The notes: a model not told the origin generated them from the sequence alone. A stretch of DNA of 64,000 bases from Cyclobacteriaceae bacterium (GCA_020436165.1 JAGQYI010000035.1:62001-126000), one strand, 5' to 3'; shown: positions 1 through 9,700, counted from the stretch's first letter. Made by a program: numbers and translations.

Positions 1-2868
1 AAAATACTCTCCTTTTCCAATAAAGTTGTCTGCAACCAGCAGGAAGGCTTTGTCCAGCCACTCTGAGTAGTTCGCATACTTCTCAGCTACTTTATAAAGT
101 TCTTCGTTTGAGGCATCGTATTGTTTCTGAAGATTCTTTATTTCTCCTAACATATACTGTGCTTCTGCACCATTTTCATCTTGTGTAAGCTGAGTGGTTT
201 TTATGAACAGGGTATCCGCCTTGTCATAATCGCCTTTTGCAAACCACGCTTTTGCTTTGAACATAGTGGCCGCCACAACAAACTCATTTCGGATACCATC
301 GGCACCTAAAAGATTGTCCGCAAAATAAAGAGCAGAGTCATAGGAAGAATTGAAGTAATGCGACTTCATTAATCCCATTAAAGCTCGGTATTGCTGGTTT
401 TTGCTGATGGCATTATTGCTGAGCTTATGGTAATAGGCAATAGCCTTACTGTAGTTCAAATTGGCATATTCAAGGTCAGCAATGCGTTCATACACTCTAT
501 CCATAAGGTCATAGGTGCCTTCGTTTGCAATAGCATAATAAAGCTTGAGCGCCTCAGCATTCTTTTGCTGTCTGTAAAGCGATTCCGCCAGGATATACTT
601 TCCTTCTGATACGCGCGGATCATCAGGATGGTTACTGATAAAACTTTTAAGTCCTTCCTCCGCTTTGGTATATAAGCCTTCATTGAAATATCCCTTCAAG
701 GCATCAAACTCTACTCCCTCCAATCCTTTCACATCCGGGTTGGCATCTTTGAATTCGCGCAATGTCTTATTGAAATCGGTGGAGCGGCCATCCATTGCAT
801 ACGCTTGCTGCAAGCCCAGCAGCACATTATTTACACTTGGGTGAGTCGGATAGCTTTTCAGGAAGAGTTCGTAATCTGCAATGGTCCTTGCATATTCTCT
901 TTTATTGAAATTACTCAAGGCTCTCTTTTCCAGCGCATATGGCACATATTTACTTCTTGGTTTATCCGCAATCAATCGCGAAAATGCCGTAATTGCATTG
1001 CCGTATTCGCCCTGTTCCAGATACACGCTTCCTTTTTCAAAAAGAGCATCGTCCCAATAGGGCGAAGAAGGATAAACAGAGATCACCCTGTCAAGATTGG
1101 CAACAGCATCCTGGTACTTGCTCAGCAAGTGAAGAATTACCCCAACCTGATAGTAGGCATAGTCTTTTTCCTTAATAATCCCATTGATAGCCTGACGGTA
1201 GTGATCCAACGCTGCGGTATAATTCTTTTCAACATATTCGCAATCCGCCAATCGAACCAATGCATTACCATAATTGGGATTATCCTCGTTTGTCGTATTT
1301 ATGAAAGAACTAAACTGGGTCTTGGCTTCTTCGTACTTTTTTTGGTTGTAAAGACAATATCCAAGCCCAAAACGCGCCATTAGGTATTCCCTCGAAACTT
1401 TGCCGAGGCTACTGCGCAATACTTCCCGATAATGAGGTTCTGCCTCATCAAAACGCCTTCCCAACGAATATGCTTCAGCAATATACAAATGGGCTTTGGC
1501 CTGTAAATCTTTATCAATGGCATTATCAATCGACTTTGTAAAGTTTTCGACCGCCTTTCTGAACTGGCGATCGTTATACTCTTCCACTCCCAAATAAAAA
1601 GTAGCTTTCTGATAAGCAGTTTTAACCCTGTTGTTTTTTTGAGGGAGATTTTCCATGTAAGAAATGGCCGTTGCATAATCGCTTGTCTCAATAAAAGCAT
1701 TGGCCAACAACTCTCCTGCTTCTTCTGTATGAGAAGATGAGGGATATTTTTTAAGGAAGCCCTGCAAGCTTTCTATACTTTGAGTAGTTCTGCCCAGTGT
1801 GTAGGCAAGCTGCGAGGCTAGAAAGTGAGATTCTTCGGCTATTTGCTTGTTCTCAACGTTTTCTATCTGGATAAACGCTCCTAAAGCGTATAGCTTTTCA
1901 TTTTCTTTTACATACAATTGACCAAGGAGGTACGAAGCCGAGATCTCTGTTTCATCTTTTGTGCCCGCTATGGGTTTAAGCACTTCAATGGCCTGTAGAA
2001 TATTACCGGTCTTGCTCAAACAAACTGCGTAGTTATAAGAGGCCTCCTTTACCAATTTATCTTTTGTTTTGTCGTAGTATTCTATTGCCCTGGTATACTG
2101 ATTGGTATAGAAGTAAGATTCGGCTAGAAAAATTGAGAGCTGGCTGTTTTTTTCTAATGAACTCCCTTCCGTCATTTTGGGCGAGAGGTAATCGATAAGA
2201 TCGGTATAAGCCCCTTTTTGATAATATACCGAGGCCAACATAGGAACAACTGAAGCTCCCAGTGCAGGATCATCCGCAGCTTTTTTAAGGTCAGTAATTG
2301 CTTCATCGTATTTTTCCTGCTCAAACTCAATATAACCTGCGTAGTAGGCACTAATTACCTGATACTTGCCCTTTGAGTTTTTCAACTTGTTGAAATAATC
2401 TATTGCCTGATCGAACCCTTTGATGGCAAAGTAGCTATATCCAAGTTTATAGTGTAGCTCCTGTTGTTTGTCAGGTTCAAGCACTTTAGGATCTACCTGA
2501 TTAAACTGGATTATGGCATTTTTATAATTTCTGTCCCTAAAAAAATAGTTGCCAATTTCAAATCGGGCCATCAAAGCCAGTTGGGAGGTAGGATAATGTT
2601 CTATAAATTGATTAACGAGCTGCTCTCCATCCAAATTATAAAGGCTTAAGGCACAAATGGCACGATTATATTCTGCCTGCTCCTTGTATTGGGTATCATC
2701 TGTGGCAAGGTAGCGTTCGAAGTATTGCCTTGCGCTACCATAATCTGCATTGGTCATCATATCCACCCCTTCGGAATAAAGTTCTTCCGGCAGCGATTGC
2801 TGCAATGTGGCTTGACCAAAACCAACAAACGAACTTAAAAATAGAAGTGCGAAGATCGCTTTGCGCAT
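1..2868 (-). CDS. Exported tetratricopeptide-repeat protein (3' part outside window)
   Basis: Reading down from an ATG at 2868, 956 codons stay open to the window edge, so the C-terminus is missing. The N-terminus MRKAIFALLFLSSFVGFGQ is a classical signal peptide. The rest is made of repeated helical units with the TPR spacing of small and aromatic residues (for example A-x2-Y-x2-A-I-x4-K patterns), alternating with Q/E/K-rich helices. TPR arrays of this size are protein-protein scaffolds; in Bacteroidota such proteins are usually periplasmic or attached to the outer membrane. It starts 12 bases after the holA stop on the same strand, so the two are probably co-transcribed. The exact partner cannot be told from sequence. 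Several plus-strand open frames here are antisense shadows. Confidence 0.85.
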   Translation of the reverse strand, partial: MRKAIFALLFLSSFVGFGQATLQQSLPEELYSEGVDMMTNADYGSARQYFERYLATDDTQYKEQAEYNRAICALSLYNLDGEQLVNQFIEHYPTSQLALMARFEIGNYFFRDRNYKNAIIQFNQVDPKVLEPDKQQELHYKLGYSYFAIKGFDQAIDYFNKLKNSKGKYQVISAYYAGYIEFEQEKYDEAITDLKKAADDPALGASVVPMLASVYYQKGAYTDLIDYLSPKMTEGSSLEKNSQLSIFLAESYFYTNQYTRAIEYYDKTKDKLVKEASYNYAVCLSKTGNILQAIEVLKPIAGTKDETEISASYLLGQLYVKENEKLYALGAFIQIENVENKQIAEESHFLASQLAYTLGRTTQSIESLQGFLKKYPSSSHTEEAGELLANAFIETSDYATAISYMENLPQKNNRVKTAYQKATFYLGVEEYNDRQFRKAVENFTKSIDNAIDKDLQAKAHLYIAEAYSLGRRFDEAEPHYREVLRSSLGKVSREYLMARFGLGYCLYNQKKYEEAKTQFSSFINTTNEDNPNYGNALVRLADCEYVEKNYTAALDHYRQAINGIIKEKDYAYYQVGVILHLLSKYQDAVANLDRVISVYPSSPYWDDALFEKGSVYLEQGEYGNAITAFSRLIADKPRSKYVPYALEKRALSNFNKREYARTIADYELFLKSYPTHPSVNNVLLGLQQAYAMDGRSTDFNKTLREFKDANPDVKGLEGVEFDALKGYFNEGLYTKAEEGLKSFISNHPDDPRVSEGKYILAESLYRQQKNAEALKLYYAIANEGTYDLMDRVYERIADLEYANLNYSKAIAYYHKLSNNAISKNQQYRALMGLMKSHYFNSSYDSALYFADNLLGADGIRNEFVVAATMFKAKAWFAKGDYDKADTLFIKTTQLTQDENGAEAQYMLGEIKNLQKQYDASNEELYKVAEKYANYSEWLDKAFLLVADNFIGKGEYF

Positions 2869-2880
2869 GAATATCCTTTT

Positions 2881-3897
2881 TTAATGTATCAACTCAAAAA
2901 CAAGCTGTTTTAGTATATATTCTTCTTTTACGGGTGAAGATTCTACCCCTTTAACCACCAAATCGGCTTTTTGCAAATATCCAATATTATCCAGCACTTT
3001 AGCTAATGAGTAATTACGTGCTGCGGTTAGATAATCGTTGGCAACATAGGGTGAAATTTTTAAAGCTGATGCCAGTGCACTGCTCGTTTTTTCTTTTACG
3101 TAATGCGTTTTTAATACACGACTAAATAAACTATATAACAGGGCGATTACCGGTATGGGATGATGCTCTTTGGGATTGGCACCAAAGTATTTCACAATTC
3201 GGTTGGCTTTAATAACATCTCTTGAAATAATTGCTTTTTGGAGTTCAAATACATTATAATCTTTATTAATGCCCACATACTTGTCAATGAGCGCATCATC
3301 TATCACAATCCCTTTCTCCACGTTAATCATTAATTTATTGATCTCATTTGATTGACGTTCAAGATTGGTGCCAATGTGGTCCGCAAGCAATTGCACAGCT
3401 TTTTCAGTTGCTTTTAACCCCTTTGATGCCATGTAGGATTTTATCCATTCAGGCAATTGATAATCCCTGATTGCCTTGGTGGTTAAAAAAACAGAAGAGT
3501 TTTTTAGGGCTTTGGCCAAACGGGTTGTTCCATTCAGGCTTCCGTATTTATAGCAAAATACCAAAACCGTAGACGGTACCGGATTTTTGCAATATGCTTC
3601 CAGCATATCCCTTCCCTGCTCATTCTTAAAATCTGCCAAGTTTTGAGCCTCTTTTACTATTACCACCTGGCGCTCTGACATCATTGGAAAACGCTTTGCA
3701 TTATTAAGCACATCCACCATTGTGCTGTCTTTACCATACATTATGGTTTGGTTAAAGCCTTTTTCCGTTTCGTTCAGCACATTTTCTTCTATGTAATCTG
3801 AAATCTGATCAATAAAAAAGGGTTCATCTCCTTGTAAAAAGTAAAGAGGCGCATACTCGCCTTTTTGTAACGATGCAAGGATTTCGTTTTCAGTCAT
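2881..3897 (-). CDS. holA: DNA polymerase III delta subunit
   Basis: 338 residues. It is the clamp-loader delta subunit, which opens the beta sliding clamp for loading at primed sites. The N-terminal YFLQGDEPFFIDQ segment matches the start of the HolA family (L-x-G-x-E/D-x-x-L/F-I), followed by the AAA-like region with R/Q-V-V-I-V-K-E-A and a helical C-terminal collar domain. The open frame extends upstream to 3939, but the ATG at 3897 gives the usual MTENEILASL start; the 14 extra residues have no family counterpart. It is divergent from the TolB-like gene at 4072 and precedes the TPR protein gene by 12 bases. Confidence 0.92.
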   Translation of the reverse strand: MTENEILASLQKGEYAPLYFLQGDEPFFIDQISDYIEENVLNETEKGFNQTIMYGKDSTMVDVLNNAKRFPMMSERQVVIVKEAQNLADFKNEQGRDMLEAYCKNPVPSTVLVFCYKYGSLNGTTRLAKALKNSSVFLTTKAIRDYQLPEWIKSYMASKGLKATEKAVQLLADHIGTNLERQSNEINKLMINVEKGIVIDDALIDKYVGINKDYNVFELQKAIISRDVIKANRIVKYFGANPKEHHPIPVIALLYSLFSRVLKTHYVKEKTSSALASALKISPYVANDYLTAARNYSLAKVLDNIGYLQKADLVVKGVESSPVKEEYILKQLVFELIH

Positions 3898-4071
3898 TCG
3901 GGCACAAAATTTGCAAGCAAGTATAAAGATTAAACACAAGAATAGGGTTTTATTGTCGGGTCAATTGAGAAATTTAGTATATTGTGCTCGAATTAATAAC
4001 GAAAGCAAATTCAATTCAAAAACACTAATTTTGTGTATGAATTTATGGACACCCAAACCGTTATACCATCT

Positions 4072-4947
4072 ATGAAAAAAACATTAATTTTTGTGTTTGT
4101 TATTTCCGCATTTTTCACTGCAAAAGCACAACCACCAGGTTCTGATATTTACCTGTTTAATTTTAGGCTTGACGATGATAATTTCTACATCAGTAATGCG
4201 CAGAATATAACCAATTCACCGGGTTATGATAATCAACCCTGTTTCACACCTGACGGTTCGGCCATACTCTTTTCTTCAGACGATGGTTTTGGCCAAACAG
4301 ATATATTTAAATACAATCTGAAAGCCCGAAGTGAGAGAAGACTAACCTACTCTCCGGAAAGTGAGTACAGCCCTATAGTAACTCCGGATGAACAACATAT
4401 ATCTTGTATTATTTTGAAGCGCGATGGAGAACAAAGGCTTTGGGAATATCCCAAAAACGGAGCCATTCCAAGCCCTGTATCCAAAGTGGATAAAGTCGGG
4501 TACCACACATGGTTGAACGACTCAACCGTATATGCTTTTATTTTGGGCACGCCCAATACGTTGGATGCTATCCTTTTGGCATCCAAAGAGTTGCAAAAAG
4601 TGGCTTCAAACCCTGGAGTAACATTGCAAAAAATACCGGGTACTAATCAAATCAGTTTTGTGGATATGAACGATAAGAAAAATTGGGTTATAAGTGCCTT
4701 TGATCCTGATTCCAAATCCATAAAGCCGATTATTCATACAGTAAATTCCAAAAGTGAGTATTATACCTGGACCCCGAATGGCGTTTTGCTTTCGGGCGAT
4801 GGGAGCAAATTATATAAGTTCAATCCAAAATCGGATAGCGACTGGGTTGAATTAGCTGACCTGACAGATTATGGAATTCATAATTTTACTCGTCTAGCTA
4901 TAAATCCAGATGCAAGCTTAATTGCCATTGTAGTAACCGAAGAATAA
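4072..4947 (+). CDS. Exported TolB-like beta-propeller (PD40/WD40-like) protein
   Basis: 291 residues. Signal peptide MKKTLIFVFVISAFFTAKAQ, then repeated blades of the PD40 type: C-F-T-P-D-G-S-A-I-L-F-S-S near residue 60, S-P-I-V-T-P-D-E-Q-H-I near 107, W-T-P-N-G-V near 234 and I-N-P-D-A-S near 279. This is the x-x-P-D-G-x-x-I-x-F signature of TolB C-terminal propellers. It has no enzyme motif, so it probably binds a protein or glycan in the periplasm. I chose ATG 4072 over the in-frame codon at 4033 because only the later one leaves a clean signal sequence. It lies 11 bases before the YceI gene and probably shares its mRNA. Confidence 0.8.
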   Translation: MKKTLIFVFVISAFFTAKAQPPGSDIYLFNFRLDDDNFYISNAQNITNSPGYDNQPCFTPDGSAILFSSDDGFGQTDIFKYNLKARSERRLTYSPESEYSPIVTPDEQHISCIILKRDGEQRLWEYPKNGAIPSPVSKVDKVGYHTWLNDSTVYAFILGTPNTLDAILLASKELQKVASNPGVTLQKIPGTNQISFVDMNDKKNWVISAFDPDSKSIKPIIHTVNSKSEYYTWTPNGVLLSGDGSKLYKFNPKSDSDWVELADLTDYGIHNFTRLAINPDASLIAIVVTEE

Positions 4948-4958
4948 ATTACAGTACC

Positions 4959-5540
4959 ATGAAAAAATTAATTGCATTTTTTATTTCTGCCATTCTGATA
5001 AGTTCAGGATCATTAATGGCTCAATCATACGAGGTAAACAACGAAGCCTCTAGTTTATCAGTACTTGGAACATCCACACTGCACGATTGGAAAATAAATG
5101 CAGATACTATTGAAGGAAGTGCCGAGTTAGTTAAGAAAGGAGAAACACTAACAGGAATCAAATCTTTGGAACTTTATGTTCCGGTGGTTTCTATGCACAG
5201 CGGTTTAGATGCTATGGACGACCATATGCGCACTGCAATGACTGCCAATGGAGCATCAACAGTTAAATTCAAACTCACCAAGGTTATAAAAATTACTCCA
5301 AATACAATTGGAGGCTACACAATTTTGGCTGAGGGTGATCTTGATATCATAGGTAACACCAAGCCTGTAAGGCTTCAGGTTACATTAGACAAAAAAGAAG
5401 ATGGAAGCTGCCGGTTTTTTGGAGAAACCATGGTGGATATGATGGATTACAGTGTTAATCCTCCAACTGCTGAAATGGGGTCTATTAAAACCGAAAAAGA
5501 TGTAAAAATAGTTTTTGACGTAGACTTTGTAGAAAAATAA
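4959..5540 (+). CDS. YceI-family periplasmic lipid-binding-type protein
   Basis: 193 residues with signal peptide MKKLIAFFISAILISSGSLMAQ. The body is the YceI lipocalin-like barrel: S-S-L-S-V-x-G-T-S-T-L-H-D-W near residue 35, then paired strands ending in V-K-I-V-F-D-V-D-F. The family binds isoprenoid-type lipids in the periplasm and is often linked to membrane stress or isoprenoid quinones; the ligand here cannot be told. It follows the beta-propeller gene closely and is followed by a strong terminator, so the two genes form one short operon. Confidence 0.88.
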   Translation: MKKLIAFFISAILISSGSLMAQSYEVNNEASSLSVLGTSTLHDWKINADTIEGSAELVKKGETLTGIKSLELYVPVVSMHSGLDAMDDHMRTAMTANGASTVKFKLTKVIKITPNTIGGYTILAEGDLDIIGNTKPVRLQVTLDKKEDGSCRFFGETMVDMMDYSVNPPTAEMGSIKTEKDVKIVFDVDFVEK

Positions 5541-5561
5541 TAGTTGGTTAAATAATTTTTT

Positions 5562-5594
5562 AAGGCTGTTGCACCAAATGTAACAGCCTTTTTT
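5562..5594 (+). terminator. Rho-independent terminator after the YceI gene
   Basis: AAGGCTGTT (5562-5570) pairs perfectly with AACAGCCTT (5582-5590) around an 11-base loop, and a run of T follows directly on the plus strand. It sits 21 bases after the YceI stop codon. Confidence 0.85.
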
Positions 5595-5636
5595 ATTCGC
5601 AATATGCGTTAGCCGGTCAAACGTAAAAAACTCTCA

Positions 5637-6008
5637 ATGAAAACAAAACTCATCAATCTTTTTTTACTCCTCACCTCCCTAATAGGTTATTTGGAGTGGG
5701 GAGGCAACAATCACATGTTTCTCGTACAAGGCGAATACGAAATTCTTACAAAGCTTTTTACTGATCCCCTTTCGGTGCTTCACCCATTCGTAATTCTACC
5801 TATTGCCGGACAACTGGTGCTTGCAATCACCTTATTTCAAAATAAGCCTAACAAGGTATTGACATTATCTGGTTTAATCGGCCTAGGTATTTTACTCCTT
5901 TTCATCTTTGTTGTAGGCATAATTGGAATGAACTGGAAAGTTGCTGTTTCCGCTCTCCCATTTCTTGTAACATCGTTTGTGGCAGTTAAAAACTATAGAA
6001 ACAGCTGA
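5637..6008 (+). CDS. Small four-helix membrane protein of unknown function
   Basis: 123 residues, very hydrophobic. Helix 1 covers about residues 3-20 (LINLFLLLTSLIGYLEWGG), helix 2 about 48-66, helix 3 about 73-97 and helix 4 about 103-118, with a short basic tail K-N-Y-R-N-S. I see no catalytic motif and do not recognise the family beyond a conserved-looking E-W-G-G-N motif at the end of helix 1. It lies alone between the YceI terminator and msrB. The ATG at 5637 is the only sensible start. Confidence 0.7.
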   Translation: MKTKLINLFLLLTSLIGYLEWGGNNHMFLVQGEYEILTKLFTDPLSVLHPFVILPIAGQLVLAITLFQNKPNKVLTLSGLIGLGILLLFIFVVGIIGMNWKVAVSALPFLVTSFVAVKNYRNS

Positions 6009-6097
6009 TTTTTATCGTCTTTTAAACGACATTATGCGCGTTTCCCATAGACTTCATTCCCGGGCCAATTACATTTGGCAACCAAAAGAATTTGGTC

Positions 6098-6622
6098 ATG
6101 AGAACAATAGTATTCGTAGTTTTACTGGCTTTGATTGCCAGCTTTCAACAAAACGATAAATCAATTAAAATGACAACGGCTCCCCAAAACCCTTATTATT
6201 CAAGAACAGATACAACACATTTGAAAGTGAGCAATGCTGAGTGGAAGAAAATACTCCCTCCAGATTTATATGCTGTAGCAAGAGAAGCAGACACTGAACG
6301 AGCATTTACCGGCAAACTCTGGAATTTTACCGGGAAAGGGACCTATTACTGTGCTGTGTGCGGTAATAAGCTATTCCGATCCGATGCCAAATTTGCCAGT
6401 AGCTGCGGCTGGCCCAGCTTTTTTGAGCCTGCCAGAAAAAACAGTGTTATCTACAAGGAAGACAATTCGTTTGGGATGCAACGAATCGAGGTGGAATGTG
6501 GTCGCTGTGATTCGCACCTGGGCCATGTTTTTAATGATGGGCCACCACCTACCCACAAACGTTATTGCATGAATTCTATTTCACTCGATTTTGTACCTGA
6601 TGGAGTAGATGTTGGCAATTAA
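6098..6622 (+). CDS. msrB: Peptide-methionine (R)-S-oxide reductase, exported or membrane-anchored
   Basis: 174 residues. It reduces methionine-R-sulfoxide in proteins. All MsrB landmarks are present: C-A-V-C-G and C-G-R-C pairs that hold the structural zinc, S-C-G-W-P-S-F with the likely resolving cysteine, H-L-G-H-V-F-N-D-G, and R-Y-C-M-N-S with the catalytic cysteine near the C-terminus. The start MRTIVFVVLLALIASFQQ is a signal peptide or anchor, so it should repair envelope proteins. ATG 6098 was preferred to a TTG two codons upstream. The stop lies 6 bases from the convergent aldo/keto reductase. Confidence 0.95.
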   Translation: MRTIVFVVLLALIASFQQNDKSIKMTTAPQNPYYSRTDTTHLKVSNAEWKKILPPDLYAVAREADTERAFTGKLWNFTGKGTYYCAVCGNKLFRSDAKFASSCGWPSFFEPARKNSVIYKEDNSFGMQRIEVECGRCDSHLGHVFNDGPPPTHKRYCMNSISLDFVPDGVDVGN

Positions 6623-6628
6623 TACTTA

Positions 6629-7513
6629 CTAAGCCACTTCGTTTCCCGCTGCTGCTTCCAAAAGTCTGTACCAGTCTTCCCTATCCATGGTAATATCCAG
6701 CGCTTTTTTAGCAGCTACAATTCGTTCCAGCTTGCTACTGCCTGTAACAGGCAAAATGTGAGCCGGATGCCTTAACAACCATGCATAAAGCAAAGTATCC
6801 AGCTCGCAATTGTATTTTTCACAAAGTGCATCTCCTACTTTGGTAACTCTTATTACTCCCGGGTCAGCCATTTCTGTAAACATAGCGCCTCCTTTTAAAG
6901 GCGACCAGGCCATCGGCTGAATGCCATAGCGCATGCATTGATCCAGGGTGCCATCATCTAACGCATCACGTTTTAAAAGCGATATCTCTACCTGATTAGT
7001 GACCAACTCAAACGAAGCATTAAGTAATTCAAATTGCGAGGGTGTAAAATTCGATACCCCAAAATGAAGCACCTTGCCCTGATTCTGTAACTCTGTAAAT
7101 GATTTTGCTATCTCATCAGGCTCCATCAAATAATCAGGGCGGTGAATAAGAAGTACATCTATATAGTCCGTACTCAGGTTTTTAAGAGAAGTTTCAACTG
7201 ACGAAATTATATGATTGGCACTACTGTCGTAGGATTTAATATGATGGTCTGGTCGGTTCTCAGCCATCATCTTAATACCACATTTGGTAATAAGATGTAA
7301 TTGGGAGCGTAAGGAAGAATTTTCTTTAAGAAGTTCTCCAAATTGAGCCTCTGAGGTATAATCCCCATAAATATCTGCATGGTCAAATGCAGTTAGGCCC
7401 ATATCAAGGCAACCATTGACAAACAGGTTAAAATCATTCTTAGATAGATGTGCTCCCCATGAACCTAAACGCATGGCGCCAATAATTATACGTGGTAGTT
7501 TTAGCTGGTTCAT
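6629..7513 (-). CDS. ydhF: Aldo/keto reductase, YdhF type
   Basis: 294 residues, an NADPH-dependent carbonyl reductase of the aldo-keto reductase TIM-barrel fold. The catalytic tetrad is visible as D44 and Y49 in FDHADIYGDY, K77 in ITKCG and H124 in LLIHRPD. GKVLHFGVSNF and ATNQVE-like LVTNQVEIS match E. coli YdhF very closely along the chain, as does DGTLDQ...QPMAWSPLKGG. The natural substrate is unknown. The frame opens at a TTG at 7579, but ATG 7513 starts the barrel directly (MNQLKLPRIIIGAMRLGSW) and is preferred. Confidence 0.92.
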   Translation of the reverse strand: MNQLKLPRIIIGAMRLGSWGAHLSKNDFNLFVNGCLDMGLTAFDHADIYGDYTSEAQFGELLKENSSLRSQLHLITKCGIKMMAENRPDHHIKSYDSSANHIISSVETSLKNLSTDYIDVLLIHRPDYLMEPDEIAKSFTELQNQGKVLHFGVSNFTPSQFELLNASFELVTNQVEISLLKRDALDDGTLDQCMRYGIQPMAWSPLKGGAMFTEMADPGVIRVTKVGDALCEKYNCELDTLLYAWLLRHPAHILPVTGSSKLERIVAAKKALDITMDREDWYRLLEAAAGNEVA

Positions 7514-7615
7514 TCTATTAAAAAATTGCTTACCTAAAATTAAACCATAGCTACCATTAATAATAAACCCGGGATTCAAAAAAGTAGAACTAACTTTAAT
7601 AAAAAACCAGCACCA

Positions 7616-8314
7616 ATGACAACCCAGGAAATACTTGCAACACTCGAAGAATTAGGCACTGCACAAAACAGAAAAGTATACAAACGACACGGTGCTCCGG
7701 ATACCATGTTTGGAGTAAGCTATGCCAATTTTGCCAAGCTGAAAAAAGAAATACAATCGCCCGAAGGCAAAAAAGGAGTGAACCAAAACATAGCAGAGGA
7801 ACTATGGGACACTGGAAATATGGACGCACGGGTATTGGCGTGCATGATTGCTGAACCTAAGAAAAGTACAAAACAATTAGTACGCCATTGGGCAGCTGAA
7901 ATCTCCTATTACCCTTTAGCTGATGAGCTTGCCACCCTCATTTCTCAAACCGACTATGCTGAAAAACTCACAAAAGAATGGATAGAAGATGACCGTGAAT
8001 ATGTCAGAAGAATTGGCTGGTACATTGTTGCAAAACAAATCAAAGCAAAGAAATTTAAAGAGGATAATTACTACTCTAGTTTTATAAAAATTGGAGCAAA
8101 AATTTTACAAAGCTCTCCCAACCGAGCCAAGGAAGCCATCAACAATACGCTTATAGCCATTGGTGGAATTAACGAAGAGTTACGAAAAGAAGTAGAAGCT
8201 GCAGCTCAAATTATTGGCCCTGTTGAGATCGATCACGGAGATACTAGCTGCCAAACCTTCGTGATTGAGGACTATTTAGAACGAATTTGGCTACGAAAAA
8301 GTAAACTCAAGTAA
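7616..8314 (+). CDS. DNA alkylation repair protein, AlkD-like HEAT-repeat glycosylase
   Basis: 232 residues built of short paired helices as in AlkC/AlkD enzymes, which remove 3- and 7-alkylated purines without base flipping. Typical segments are YKRHGAPDTMFGVSYANFAKLKK near the N-terminus, WDTGNMDARVLACMIAEP in the middle, WIEDDREYVRRIGWYI and a C-terminal acid/aromatic block with GDTSCQT. The Bacteroidota members of COG4912 share these. Catalytic W/D/R residues of AlkD cannot be assigned with certainty without alignment. It is divergent from the aldo/keto reductase. Confidence 0.85.
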   Translation: MTTQEILATLEELGTAQNRKVYKRHGAPDTMFGVSYANFAKLKKEIQSPEGKKGVNQNIAEELWDTGNMDARVLACMIAEPKKSTKQLVRHWAAEISYYPLADELATLISQTDYAEKLTKEWIEDDREYVRRIGWYIVAKQIKAKKFKEDNYYSSFIKIGAKILQSSPNRAKEAINNTLIAIGGINEELRKEVEAAAQIIGPVEIDHGDTSCQTFVIEDYLERIWLRKSKLK

Positions 8315-8453
8315 AACTTTATCTTTTTATTTAAATATGAAACATTATAGCAATTGATTATTAATCATTTATATACTTATTTTTAGCTAAGACTAAAAAT
8401 AATAAATAGGCTAAATAGCTCTATTTTAACTCATTTCTTCTACCTAACTTTGC

Positions 8454-9638
8454 ATGATGACTCCTGAAGAAATTTTTCAGCAACACCTGGCTCCTACTTC
8501 ACCCTTTCCTTTAGGCATACACATCGATCATGCCAGAGGCGTTTACCTCTACGATACAAACGGCAAGCGATATATTGACCTGATCGCTGGTATTGGAGTT
8601 GCCTCAGTGGGACACCAAAATCCGGTAGTTGTAGAAGCAATTAAGAAACAGTTGGACAAGCATGCTCATGTGATGGTCTATGGCGAGTACATCCAGGACT
8701 CAGTAAACGGATTGGCTGCTAAGCTGGCTTCGCTCCTACCTCCTTCATTGAACACCTGCTACTTTGTTAACTCAGGGACGGAAGCCAACGAGGCAGCAGT
8801 CAAGCTCGCCAAGCGATCAACGGGTCGTCACAAAATAATCTCATTTTTAAAATCGTACCATGGCAACACGCAAGGCTCCATGAGTGTGTCGGCCAACGAG
8901 GTAAAGAAGCAAAAATTCAGGCCACTCATTCCCGGTGTGGAGTTCATCGAGTTCAACTCCGTTGAAGCGCTTGGCGCAATAGATATGCAAACAGCCGGAG
9001 TGATTATAGAACCCATCCAGGGTGATGCCGGAGTGCGTATTTCCAGCCAGGAATTTATGACCGCTCTGCGCAAGTGTTGTGATGAGACTGGAGCCAAGCT
9101 TATCTTCGATGAAGTGCAAACCGGCATGGGGCGTACGGGCAAACTCTTTGCTTTTGAGCACTACAGCATTGCTCCTGACATTATCACGCTGGCCAAAGGC
9201 CTTGGGGGCGGGTTGCCCATTGGCGCTTTTGTTGCTTCCCACGAAATAATGCAGCTCCTGGCCGATAACCCTATGCTTGGTCATATCACCACCTTTGGAG
9301 GCAACCCTGTCTGCGCTGCCTCTGCATTGGCTACGCTCAACATCATTTCGGAGCCTGCATTTCTTGAGGCCATTGAGCCAAAAGGACAATTGATCGAACA
9401 GGAACTACAACACCCAGAGGTAAAAGTCATCCGCAGAAAAGGCTTGATGCTGGCCGTAGAACTCGAAAACGAAAACAAGGTAAACCGGCTGATCAAATAT
9501 TGCCTGGAGCATGGAGTAATTATTTACTGGTTCCTTTCTACCCGCAATAGTTTCCGTATTTCGCCTCCGCTAACCATTACTGAAGGAGAAATAAAAGAAG
9601 CCTGTGGCATTATCAAGAAAGGGCTTAATAACCTCTAA
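8454..9638 (+). CDS. PLP-dependent class III aminotransferase (acetylornithine/ornithine-type)
   Basis: 394 residues. It is a fold-type I, class III transaminase. G-I-G-V-A-S-V-G-H near residue 46, N-S-G-T-E-A-N-E-A at 106-114, F-D-E-V-Q-T-G-M-G-R-T-G at 218-229 and T-L-A-K-G-L-G-G-G with the Schiff-base lysine K248 are all in place. The relatives include ArgD, RocD and 4-aminobutyrate transaminases; no other arginine or GABA genes are near, so the substrate is open. Two ATG codons are adjacent (8454 and 8457). A 139-base AT-rich leader precedes it. Confidence 0.88.
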   Translation: MMTPEEIFQQHLAPTSPFPLGIHIDHARGVYLYDTNGKRYIDLIAGIGVASVGHQNPVVVEAIKKQLDKHAHVMVYGEYIQDSVNGLAAKLASLLPPSLNTCYFVNSGTEANEAAVKLAKRSTGRHKIISFLKSYHGNTQGSMSVSANEVKKQKFRPLIPGVEFIEFNSVEALGAIDMQTAGVIIEPIQGDAGVRISSQEFMTALRKCCDETGAKLIFDEVQTGMGRTGKLFAFEHYSIAPDIITLAKGLGGGLPIGAFVASHEIMQLLADNPMLGHITTFGGNPVCAASALATLNIISEPAFLEAIEPKGQLIEQELQHPEVKVIRRKGLMLAVELENENKVNRLIKYCLEHGVIIYWFLSTRNSFRISPPLTITEGEIKEACGIIKKGLNNL

Positions 9639-9644
9639 TCACAA

Positions 9645-9700
9645 TGTCATGCTGAACTTGGTTCAGCATCTAAAAGATTCCAAAACAAGTTCGGAATAAC
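9645..9700. repeat. REP-like palindromic element after the aminotransferase gene
   Basis: ATGCTGAAC (9649-9657) and GTTCAGCAT (9661-9669) form a perfect 9-bp inverted repeat with a 3-base loop. It is followed by a gattccaaaacaagttcgga-type arm ending at 9700. Elements with this sequence pattern are scattered in intergenic spaces of many Bacteroidota genomes (from memory, not searched). It could also act as a transcript end for the gene before it, although no T run follows. Confidence 0.6.

Noticed and set aside
805-1383. 192-codon plus-strand frame opposite the large TPR gene
   Set aside because: It is antisense to a 956-codon frame with signal peptide and clear TPR pattern, and its own composition shows no domain.
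8828-9496. Minus-strand frames inside the class III aminotransferase gene
   Set aside because: Shadows of a gene with all catalytic motifs in place.
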